This document shows, piece after piece, positions 1-5,233 of a stretch of DNA of 6,016 nt. Source of the stretch: Planctomycetaceae bacterium (GTDB taxonomy: Bacteria; Planctomycetota; Planctomycetia; Pirellulales; Lacipirellulaceae); contig PATG01000029.1 of assembly GCA_002713555.1 (NCBI GenBank), forward strand, positions 1-6,016. Direction: 5' to 3'. Every line of letters starts with the position of its first letter. Position 1 is the first letter of the stretch. A program made the position numbers and the translations under genes. The notes beneath the pieces are model-generated. The model was not told the origin of the DNA, ran no database searches, and saw only the letters and a program-made list of their open reading frames with translations.

Positions 1-1120
1 CGGCGAATTGCAACATGGAGAAGATGGTGCCTGCTGCAAACATCAGAATGAACCAGTTGGTGTAGAAAATCAAGGATGGGTTTTCGAAGGCCAGAATAGT
101 CAACACAAGACCACTGATGGCAAGCAGGTTCCACAGATATCGAGTGGTATCCAACCAATCAAATCGAGCATGTGTGAATCCACATAGTGCATCCATTCGA
201 GACATGAACAAATCTTCGCTGTGGGTTCCGCTTTCGCCACGAATTGCGCGAGTAATGCGGAACAAATCCCCGTCTTCGACAATCGACAATGTTTGATTGC
301 CCATTGCTGTTTCTCGAAGGACGAATTCTCGTGCGTCTATATCAGGGGTGAGTGTTCGTGCGCCAATGCCGGAGGGGCGGGCACTCAATTTGGGGCCCAT
401 GGCAGATGTAGTTTCTACGCTACCTTGGTACATCATGAGTCCCCCTGCACCTGTGGCAAAGGCACTACTGGCAATTGTCATCCATGCATTAGAACCCAAA
501 CTTGGGTCTGAACCTTCTGGAGGTTCAGGCATCATCAGATACCACGCAACCACTCCAATCAGTATGGATGCTGCGCCGCAAAAAGGATAGTACTGTGAGA
601 ACGGTAGTGTTGTGCCGCGTGGTCGTAAAAACGTTGCAGCGAGAGTTGTAACCAAAACAAGAATTCCGAGAATGATGAAGAGGGTGCCTGTAAATCCAGC
701 ACTTGCCTTATCACAATCGTCTTCATAATCGTCTCCTTCAGCATCACAAAGATCGCTGAATAAAGCAGTCATTTCGAGGTTTTTGCCATCACATTTCATT
801 TCATTTGGGTTATCATCACCCGCCATTTCTTCCAGGGTTTCTAAGCCTGCCTTACATTCATCAGCGCTACCAGTTTCAATAGTCGCCCAACTCGAGGTTA
901 AGCCTGCGCCTGCTTCAAGAAACTCCTCTTCTTCGTCTGAGTCGAGGGTTAACCAGGTGTTACCCATCATTCCAATCAATGCGAAGAGTAATGCCGTCAC
1001 AATCAAACCCGTGTGTATCATCATTGTTCGATTAGGGGCTGTACTACCTGTCAAGGGCGCTGGGGCCGCTATCGGGGCGGGTGCCATGGCTGGCGCTGAA
1101 CCGACCACTTGTGGTTGCAT
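1..1120 (-). CDS. Multi-pass membrane protein, 3' end outside window
   Basis: I do not recognise the family. The reading frame is open from an ATG at 1120-1118 to the window edge (373 codons), so the C-terminus is missing. Visible order: a Pro/Ala-rich N-terminus (residues 1-30, including APAPIAAPAP); a first membrane segment (about 33-53); a very acidic loop (57-140) containing DSDEEEE and four cysteines (C89, C110, C125, C136); three further membrane segments (about 144-164, 176-196, 211-231); a soluble stretch (about 232-326); then two more hydrophobic segments (about 327-344 and 350-370). The acidic Cys-containing loop is probably extracytoplasmic, with possible disulfides; this is inference. 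No Shine-Dalgarno precedes the ATG. An internal ATG at codon 12 is an alternative start. The gene lies 52 bp downstream of dnaG on the same strand and may be co-transcribed with it. I am confident it is coding, because membrane segments, loops and codon use are coherent over 1.1 kb, but not about its role. Confidence 0.85.
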   Translation of the reverse strand, partial: MQPQVVGSAPAMAPAPIAAPAPLTGSTAPNRTMMIHTGLIVTALLFALIGMMGNTWLTLDSDEEEEFLEAGAGLTSSWATIETGSADECKAGLETLEEMAGDDNPNEMKCDGKNLEMTALFSDLCDAEGDDYEDDCDKASAGFTGTLFIILGILVLVTTLAATFLRPRGTTLPFSQYYPFCGAASILIGVVAWYLMMPEPPEGSDPSLGSNAWMTIASSAFATGAGGLMMYQGSVETTSAMGPKLSARPSGIGARTLTPDIDAREFVLRETAMGNQTLSIVEDGDLFRITRAIRGESGTHSEDLFMSRMDALCGFTHARFDWLDTTRYLWNLLAISGLVLTILAFENPSLIFYTNWFILMFAAGTIFSMLQFA

Positions 1121-1121
1121 A

Positions 1122-1139
1122 CTACCGTCTAGAAGGTAG
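1122..1139. repeat. 18-bp imperfect palindrome centred on CTAG, next to the membrane gene start
   Basis: CTACCGTCTAGAAGGTAG has eight of nine arm positions complementary; the single mismatch is 1127 against 1134. It ends two bases before the ATG of the membrane-protein gene, so it lies in that gene's translation-initiation region. As RNA on the minus strand it can fold into a five-base-pair stem (CUACC/GGUAG). It may be an operator half of a pair with the palindrome at 1153-1170, or an RNA hairpin that limits initiation. Both roles are inferred. Confidence 0.5.
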
Positions 1140-1152
1140 AGGGGTTATCGTT

Positions 1153-1170
1153 CTCACCCCTAGGGGTGAG
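1153..1170. repeat. 18-bp perfect palindrome centred on CTAG, just after the dnaG stop
   Basis: CTCACCCCTAGGGGTGAG is a perfect inverted repeat with no spacer, beginning two bases beyond the dnaG stop codon. It can form a seven-base-pair hairpin with a CUAG loop. No U-run follows on the minus strand, so it does not resemble an intrinsic terminator. A third copy of the arm (AGGGGT at 1140-1145) allows an alternative pairing with 1156-1161. A dimeric regulator's operator or an RNA processing or stability hairpin are the likely choices. Confidence 0.55.
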
Positions 1171-1172
1171 GG

Positions 1173-2351
1173 TCACTTCAAATCTGACATTGCGTATGTT
1201 TCGACGCTGTCGGAGCTTCCGGTACCAGAGGCGCTGCCAAGGACATTAGGAATCGCACCCAACTCTGCAATCTCAACCATTCGTGCGTTGATTTTTGAGT
1301 TCACGATTAGGCACTGTGCACCTTCGATTTCTTCAGCGTACTTTTCCAGTTTGCTCGCTGCAATCGGTTCAGAGGGTGAGCCATCATCAAGGATGAGGAT
1401 CCCGAAGTTCTTCTTCAAGTCGGTCATGTGTGCGGACCATTCGCGAATATTGTCTGGAATCTCTCGAGAACCATTACTTGAGCCAGCCTTGCGATTTCCG
1501 CCATCATCATCAGCCTCAAGTTGAGACTTGATACGTGCAATGGCTTTTGTCGCAGTTTCCTTTTGATTCAGACACTTGGTGACAACTTTGCCCTCTAGGT
1601 GTTCTACCTCACGGGATTCTGGAGCAATCGCAATGTGAGTCAATGACTTCCCCAACGCTCCAGATAGTTCCATTAGCAGTAATTTACCACCACGGTCTCC
1701 GTCGCAGAACGCTGTAACGTTGCTCTTTTTCTTGGCGAGTTCGACCAGTTCGTCCTTGACGTTTGCACCCATTGTTGCGATGGCGTTCTTGATGCCAAAT
1801 TTCAGTAGGTTTCGAACGTCGTTTCGGCCTTCAACGATGATGAGGGCTTCGCTATCCTTGGCGTTAGGTCCACAGGTCATGCCTGCAATGTTGGTTTCTG
1901 TTCCCAATGTGAGAACACTACGGACTTCATCAAGAATGCTCTTGCTATCGTTGGATCCTTCGTTCACGATGTTGAGTAAGAGATCCTTCGCTCGGTCGAT
2001 GACGGTGTCTCGCTTGACACTGTGAATGTTTTCGATTCGTGCAATTTTGATGGTTGACTTGCAGGGGCCAATTCGTTCTATGGTTTCCAAGGCGGCTCCA
2101 ACAACAGCGGTCGAGACTTGGTCAAGACTACTGGGGAGGCGAATCTCGCCGGATACTTTGCACTTATTGGAGTTCAATTCAACATCCACGTGACCAATGC
2201 GGCCCGTGCGCTGCAATTTTCGTAGCTGCAACTCTTCACCGAGTAGGCCTTCGGTCTGGCCGAAGATAGCGCCAACAACGTCTTTTCGTTGGATGGTGCC
2301 ATCCGCCTTGATTGTCGCGTGGATCATGTACTTTGCTTTCTGTTCACTCAT
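1173..2351 (-). CDS. dnaG: Archaeal-type DnaG primase
   Basis: This 392-residue protein is an archaeal DnaG: a TOPRIM-fold protein able to make RNA primers in vitro and known in other archaea as a component of the RNA-degrading exosome. The N-terminal archaeal DnaG region carries DVVGAIFGQTEGLLGEEL (24-41) and LQRTGRIG (46-53). The TOPRIM core follows, with ALIIVEGRNDV (169-179, catalytic Glu E174) and FCDGDRGGKLL (215-225, acidic pair D217/D219). After VEHLEGK (249-255) comes a hydrophilic linker (about 277-305). The C-terminal domain contains GILILDDG and AQCLIVNSKI and ends in a Ser/Gly-rich tail. Zinc-finger and helicase-binding domains of bacterial DnaG are absent, as expected. Length is normal for the archaeal family (about 400). 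The start is supported by a purine-rich Shine-Dalgarno-like run five bases upstream. The neighbouring GC-rich intergenic region presumably holds its promoter. Identification is secure. Confidence 0.97.
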   Translation of the reverse strand: MSEQKAKYMIHATIKADGTIQRKDVVGAIFGQTEGLLGEELQLRKLQRTGRIGHVDVELNSNKCKVSGEIRLPSSLDQVSTAVVGAALETIERIGPCKSTIKIARIENIHSVKRDTVIDRAKDLLLNIVNEGSNDSKSILDEVRSVLTLGTETNIAGMTCGPNAKDSEALIIVEGRNDVRNLLKFGIKNAIATMGANVKDELVELAKKKSNVTAFCDGDRGGKLLLMELSGALGKSLTHIAIAPESREVEHLEGKVVTKCLNQKETATKAIARIKSQLEADDDGGNRKAGSSNGSREIPDNIREWSAHMTDLKKNFGILILDDGSPSEPIAASKLEKYAEEIEGAQCLIVNSKINARMVEIAELGAIPNVLGSASGTGSSDSVETYAMSDLK

Positions 2352-2356
2352 GTGTT

Positions 2357-2365
2357 TCCTTCCTT
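2357..2365 (-). promoter_or_regulatory. Ribosome binding site of dnaG
   Basis: Read on the minus strand the bases are AAGGAAGGA, five bases before the dnaG ATG. The match to the GGAGGTGA consensus is partial, but the spacing is right and it supports this start over internal ones. Confidence 0.5.
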
Positions 2366-2523
2366 GCTTTCGCAGGTTTTCCTAGCACTCAACCGGCCCT
2401 TTCGGGAGGGTTTTCATCGCGCGTATTCACGGGGAAGGGCACAGGCCCTGGGAGCGTGACAGGTCTAACCTGCAGACGAGCCGACCAATCCCTCCTTCAT
2501 GAAGGCATTGGACAAAAACATGC
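2366..2523. other. GC-rich, hairpin-prone divergent intergenic region between dnaG and the TerB-like gene
   Basis: No credible protein is encoded here. The stretch from 2381 to 2480 is about 62% GC by hand count, visibly higher than the flanking genes. It contains several short inverted repeats: CCC/GGG around TTTC at 2398-2407 (a GAAA tetraloop if transcribed on the minus strand), AGGGC/GCCCT at 2436-2449, CAGGT/ACCTG at 2460-2472, and CCTTCATGAAGG at 2494-2505 nested within CCAAT (2485-2489) and ATTGG (2507-2511). It must hold promoters for the two divergent transcripts, but I see no convincing archaeal TATA/BRE element. I tried and failed to fit a tRNA, an SRP RNA, an RNase P RNA or a familiar riboswitch. 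A structured leader or small RNA is possible. Confidence 0.45.
2494..2505. repeat. 12-bp perfect palindrome within a longer hairpin
   Basis: CCTTCATGAAGG is a perfect palindrome. The flanking CCAAT (2485-2489) and ATTGG (2507-2511) are also complementary, so the 2485-2511 segment can fold as an outer five-pair stem, an asymmetric internal loop and an inner four-pair stem. It lies upstream of the first plus-strand gene, where either an operator or a leader hairpin would fit. Confidence 0.4.
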
Positions 2524-2556
2524 TTGAATTCGGTTGTGGACGATGGGCGAACCGCT

Positions 2557-3081
2557 ATGAGGAGGAAGGGGGCCTCACCGTTCGTGCCTGACGACGACGT
2601 CACCGACATCAGCGCCTTCCAAGGGGTTGTTTCCATTGTATTGCGAGATGGTGAGATCACAAGAGAAGAAAAGCGTTTAGTCATCAAACTCGCAAGCCTC
2701 TTGGGATTGGATGAAGATGTCCCCAAACGTGTCTATGATGCCATCGTTGCGGGTGAAAAACTGGAAGAGGGTCGCGTTCTAGACAAAGAGGAACAGTTGC
2801 GAATCTATGCAGGCATGTTCCAAACAGCTTATCTGAATGCAAGCATCAGTGAAGATGAGTACTTTGTTGTCGCATATTTGCGGTTGATGTTCCAGATTAA
2901 TGAAGATGAAAATGATGCAGTAATTACTGCGATTCACGATGAGTTGGAAGAACATGTGGAAAAGAATGTGTTCCAGGTTGTCGAAAAAGGACTCGACCAG
3001 GCCAAAGATGTAGTAGATGGTTTGGTCAACAAACTCCGTTCGATTTTGCCTGAAGGGGGCCAGAAGGGTGACCAAGACTGA
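2557..3081 (+). CDS. TerB-like acidic helical protein
   Basis: The 174-residue product resembles TerB/TerB-like (tellurite-resistance and DUF533-type) helical domains. These have two similar halves, each with an acidic turn of the form DGEIxxEE followed by hydrophobic helices. Here the first is RDGEITREEKRLVIKLASLL (30-49) and the second is LNASISEDEYFVVAYLRLMF (93-112). An acidic amphipathic helix follows (about 127-165) and the tail is Gly/Gln-rich. There is no signal peptide or membrane segment, so it is probably cytosolic. TerB domains bind metal through acidic residues in some members; whether that holds here is unknown. The start is uncertain: ATG 2557 is chosen, but in-frame GTG 2536 and TTG 2524 would add 7 or 11 residues, and none has a good Shine-Dalgarno. 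It is the first gene of a plus-strand cluster and overlaps the next gene by 14 bases. Confidence 0.8.
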   Translation: MRRKGASPFVPDDDVTDISAFQGVVSIVLRDGEITREEKRLVIKLASLLGLDEDVPKRVYDAIVAGEKLEEGRVLDKEEQLRIYAGMFQTAYLNASISEDEYFVVAYLRLMFQINEDENDAVITAIHDELEEHVEKNVFQVVEKGLDQAKDVVDGLVNKLRSILPEGGQKGDQD

Positions 3082-3703
3082 TCCATTGGATGATTGGTTA
3101 TCCTCTCAACCAAGCAAAGTTCACCGACGGGCAAATCGATTGATGACTATTGTACGAGAGGCCTACCCCATCGGCGTCCCAGCATTGATTGTCAAGTCGC
3201 AAACCGATCGATTGAGGGAATCCGGAGGTTATGCGTTTCATCTCGGTACGCCTGATGACGTTCTGCGAAGGATTTGCTCATGGCTGCTCACGCGTGGTGA
3301 GGAAAAAATCCTGCTCGAATTGGTTCATCAGTTGTGGAGAAGGCATGGGCGTGAGGATGTTGCACTCGCCGCCCTACTTCTTGCGAATTTACAAACAGTT
3401 GGCAATGTTTGGGTACATCTTGGGAATGTCATCGGTGTTGCTTCGACAGCAGAAGCCTTGCTACTATCAATCGAGGAATGTTTGCGAGCAAGACATGAAA
3501 CTCCAGGTGAAGAATTGCTAATCGAGTGGTGTCAGAAAAGTATGGCTCACTCACATCTCGCTTTGCTGGTTTGTCACGCTGCATGGATCCGAGCAAAACG
3601 GCCTCCGTTGTCCTCCAATCTAATCGAACAATTTCAGAGTATTCAGTATCCTAATGGTGACTCATTATTGATTCGAGTACGTGACCAAATGCTCAATTCG
3701 TAA
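3068..3703 (+). CDS. HEAT-repeat / AlkD-like protein, catalytic residues apparently lost
   Basis: The 211-residue product is built of hydrophobic helix pairs. The stretch LVHQLWRRHGREDVALAALL (85-104) closely follows the pattern seen in AlkD/DNA-alkylation-repair HEAT proteins (leucine-rich helix, LW, basic turn, E/D, Ala-Leu helix). The next helices, VWVHLGNVIG (114-123) and ELLIEWCQKSMAHSHLALLV (149-168), sit where AlkD proteins have W..(V)D and W....N.W.RR, but the Asp and the RR arginine are not present. If the alignment is right, it is probably a non-catalytic or divergent relative that could bind DNA or protein. The start is a GTG at 3068 with a GGGGG ribosome-binding run at 3055-3059; an earlier ATG at 3017 would force a 65-base overlap and is less likely. 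It overlaps the TerB-like gene by 14 bases, implying translational coupling. A TAA stop is followed by 36 bases open in the same frame. Confidence 0.7.
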   Translation: MTKTDPLDDWLSSQPSKVHRRANRLMTIVREAYPIGVPALIVKSQTDRLRESGGYAFHLGTPDDVLRRICSWLLTRGEEKILLELVHQLWRRHGREDVALAALLLANLQTVGNVWVHLGNVIGVASTAEALLLSIEECLRARHETPGEELLIEWCQKSMAHSHLALLVCHAAWIRAKRPPLSSNLIEQFQSIQYPNGDSLLIRVRDQMLNS

Positions 3704-3739
3704 GCGAATACTAAGGGCTGTTGCTTCTGTGAACGGGAT

Positions 3740-3949
3740 ATGGTTGAACGGTTTCTTGAGGCTGATGATCCCGTGCTTGAACAGGTACTGCAATGGACTG
3801 TTGAACGCGATGCTGCGGACATTCAACAACTCCTCGCATGGTTACCGAATGCAGCCAACAGACGCGATCAGCGGGCATTGTTTGAGCGAGCCCGAGCCCT
3901 GATGCGGGAACTTGAGGCGGCTATGGATGAGCTTTACCTTGTGAGTTAG
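3740..3949 (+). CDS. Small helical protein of unknown function (69 aa)
   Basis: I do not recognise this protein. It is charged, rich in Ala, Leu, Glu and Arg, and likely all-helical: a helix around EQVLQWTVERDAADIQQLLA (14-33), a short turn LPNAANRRDQ, then a long heptad-like helix to the end (FERARALMRELEAAMDEL) that could form a coiled coil. There is no signal peptide or membrane segment. Support for being real comes from the context: it fills the gap between two genes on the same strand, and its TAG stop overlaps the Shine-Dalgarno of the mobA-like gene. The ATG itself lacks a clear ribosome binding site. It is in the same frame as the upstream AlkD-like gene, so it could instead be the detached C-terminal end of that gene. 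Confidence 0.6.
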   Translation: MVERFLEADDPVLEQVLQWTVERDAADIQQLLAWLPNAANRRDQRALFERARALMRELEAAMDELYLVS

Positions 3950-3953
3950 GTGA
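3948..3953 (+). promoter_or_regulatory. Shine-Dalgarno of the mobA-like gene, overlapping the upstream stop
   Basis: AGGTGA is a six-base match to the anti-Shine-Dalgarno complement. Its first two bases are the last two of the TAG stop of the small upstream gene, and it lies five bases before ATG 3959. It therefore picks ATG 3959 over GTG 3950 or ATG 3956 as the start, and indicates coupled translation. Confidence 0.7.
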
Positions 3954-3958
3954 CAATG

Positions 3959-4525
3959 ATGCACCCGGCTCTCATTTTAGCTGGTGGGGCTTCGACTAGA
4001 ATGGGGGTGCAGAAGGCATCAATGTTAGTTGGAGGTTCGCAGATGATTGTTCGGGTCGCTCACGCGTTACGAGATGGAGGATGTACAACGTTGTATGTCG
4101 CAGTACGTGATGGGTATCAGCGATTGGAATTGATGGATTCGTTGGCTCATCTTACCGATGTAGAGTTCATCTTGGATAATGAAGTGGAGCGAGGTGCAAA
4201 ATCTGGGCTCAAATCAGCATTGCGAGTTTGTCAATCGAACGGTGTCTCTCGCATTCAATTGGCTCCCTGTGATGTGCCTTGGATAGATGGTAGTGTTTTC
4301 AAAAATCTGAGGGAGTGTAATCATGCCGTTGTGATGCCTCGTTCCGGGAAATTACAACCGTTGCTCTCGCTGATTGATGTCAATTTAGTTCTGGAAACTT
4401 TACAGAAAGCAAAACAAAGGGATTCACTCAAACGGATCCTGCGGACCATCCCAAATATCATTGTAGATTTCGAAAATGTGAACGCATTCCGCAATGTCAA
4501 TTCGCCCAGCGACTTTGGATGCTAA
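3959..4525 (+). CDS. mobA: MobA-like molybdenum cofactor nucleotidyltransferase
   Basis: The 188-residue product has the nucleotidyltransferase (GT-A-like) fold signature of MobA, which transfers GMP to molybdopterin in the cytosol. The N-terminal nucleotide-binding loop is LILAGGASTRMGVQKA (5-20), with the conserved Arg (R14) and Lys (K19). The metal-binding aspartate is in APCDVPWID (102-110, D105). KLQPLLSLI (131-139) matches the conserved Pro-Leu segment before the last helices, and the C-terminal FRNVNSPSDF (177-186) matches the MobA NxNxPxDL ending. Length is normal for MobA. Sister families (MocA, CofC, other small NTP transferases) share the first motif, but the C-terminal NVNSPSDF favours MobA. 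The usual GPLAG-like loop is replaced by GAKSG (79-83), so substrate assignment is not certain. It ends in a 4-bp tail-to-tail overlap with purN. No other molybdenum-cofactor gene is in the window. Confidence 0.85.
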   Translation: MHPALILAGGASTRMGVQKASMLVGGSQMIVRVAHALRDGGCTTLYVAVRDGYQRLELMDSLAHLTDVEFILDNEVERGAKSGLKSALRVCQSNGVSRIQLAPCDVPWIDGSVFKNLRECNHAVVMPRSGKLQPLLSLIDVNLVLETLQKAKQRDSLKRILRTIPNIIVDFENVNAFRNVNSPSDFGC

Positions 4526-5163
4526 TTATTTGTGATTTTCCCGGCGGCAAAGGCATCGATGACTTCCGGATACAATTGATGTTCGATTTTTTTCACACGT
4601 TCTGAGAGAGTTTGCTCATTGTCATCGGGGAGAACGGGGACTTCTCTCTGCGCAAGAATGCGTCCTGTGTCCACCCCCTCATCAACGAAATGAACTGTGC
4701 AACCGGTGATGCTTGCTCCATCGGCGAGGGCGTCCCTGTGGGCGTGAGCACCGGGATATTTTGGCAATAGAGAAGGATGAATATTCAGTAATCGACCCTC
4801 CCATGAACGCACAAAATGGGGCGAAAGAATGCGCATGTATCCGGAGAGAATTACGGCTTCGATTTCATATTCTTCTAGTACAGACATGATGCGGCTTTCG
4901 TGCTCTTCACGGCGATCAATTGAGGCGGTGATTGAGGCGTCTGTTTCGATGACGACTGTTTCTATGCCATGGGCTTCGGCCTTGATCAAACCTGCAACAT
5001 CGGAGCGATTGGAGAGTACTAGTATCGTTTGATGGAGTGAAGGCGATGACATCTGATGACGAATGAGTGCATCCATCCCAGAGCCCGAGCCGGAAATGAA
5101 GACGGCAAGACGGATAGGGTTGTCAACAGAGCCGATACGGATTGAAGCGCCTCCTGAATCCAT
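4522..5163 (-). CDS. purN: Phosphoribosylglycinamide formyltransferase (GAR transformylase)
   Basis: This 213-residue protein is PurN, which formylates glycinamide ribonucleotide using 10-formyltetrahydrofolate, the third step of de novo purine synthesis. The family hallmarks are LLNIHPSLLPKYPGAHAHRD (125-144), holding catalytic N127 and H129, and TVHFVDEGVDTG (156-167), holding catalytic D165. The N-terminal phosphate-binding loop is ISGSGSGM (23-30); in E. coli PurN the equivalent is SGNGSN, so the Asn is Gly here. GYMRILS (108-114) is also typical. The protein begins about 16 residues earlier than the E. coli enzyme. The ATG at 5163 is kept because there is no nearer ATG, GTG or TTG codon between it and the core. 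The gene is convergent with mobA (4-bp overlap, TAG stop) and divergent from the DUF454-like gene. Confidence 0.96.
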   Translation of the reverse strand: MDSGGASIRIGSVDNPIRLAVFISGSGSGMDALIRHQMSSPSLHQTILVLSNRSDVAGLIKAEAHGIETVVIETDASITASIDRREEHESRIMSVLEEYEIEAVILSGYMRILSPHFVRSWEGRLLNIHPSLLPKYPGAHAHRDALADGASITGCTVHFVDEGVDTGRILAQREVPVLPDDNEQTLSERVKKIEHQLYPEVIDAFAAGKITNN

Positions 5164-5233
5164 CGAAGTGATGCTTCCTGAAGAGGGTTGGCTTGAAGCG
5201 AAGAGTCAAAACAAGAAGATTAGGAGTCTAAGC
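5164..5233. promoter_or_regulatory. Divergent intergenic region between purN and the DUF454-like gene
   Basis: These 70 bases separate two genes transcribed away from each other and must contain both transcription starts, unless promoters lie inside the genes. No clear TATA/BRE is visible. The region is rich in CTTC/GAAG inverted and direct repeats: GAAG at 5165-5168 against CTTC at 5174-5177, CTTC/GAAG around 5174-5183, and GCTTGAAGC at 5191-5199. They could be regulator contacts shared by both directions, but each is short and may be chance. Confidence 0.35.
5222..5226 (+). promoter_or_regulatory. Shine-Dalgarno fixing the DUF454-like gene start
   Basis: AGGAG lies seven bases before ATG 5234. 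Longer in-frame starts at 5063 and 5171 have no comparable site, and the first would run antisense through purN. The site therefore decides the start at 5234. Confidence 0.7.

Noticed and set aside
221..1139. Plus-strand open frames opposite the membrane-protein gene (up to 118 codons)
   Set aside because: The minus-strand frame is open for 373 codons with coherent membrane segments, while these have no recognisable domain or start signal.
1153..1170. Intrinsic terminator after dnaG
   Set aside because: The palindrome is not followed by a U-run on the minus strand, and the hairpin is short.
2366..2523. A tRNA, SRP RNA or RNase P RNA in the dnaG upstream gap
   Set aside because: No T-loop motif (GGTTCRANYCC), no SRP helix-8 signature and no RNase P conserved-region motif could be found on either strand, and the gap is too short for archaeal SRP or RNase P RNA.
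1081..2527. Several plus-strand open frames of 71 to 147 codons opposite dnaG
   Set aside because: They are antisense to a clear DnaG with intact motifs, have low-complexity Ser/Arg-rich products and lack ribosome binding sites; they are shadows.
2427..3134. Minus-strand open frames opposite the TerB-like gene
   Set aside because: They overlap a plus-strand gene with a recognisable domain and good operon context; their products show no family features.
3231..3521. A 96-codon plus-strand frame inside the AlkD-like gene
   Set aside because: It is Cys/Arg-rich in composition, has no start signal, and is fully nested in a better supported gene in another frame.
3681..3902. A 73-codon plus-strand frame across the AlkD-like gene end and the small gene
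   Set aside because: It has no ribosome binding site or domain, and the competing frame at 3740 connects to the ribosome binding site of the next gene.
3947..3949. Pyrrolysine-type readthrough of TAG joining the small protein to the MobA-like protein
   Set aside because: The MobA-like protein has its own Shine-Dalgarno and a normal N-terminus, and purN also ends with TAG, so TAG acts as an ordinary stop here.
5063..5233. A longer N-terminus for the DUF454-like protein
   Set aside because: It would run antisense through the start of purN, and the only good ribosome binding site points to ATG 5234.
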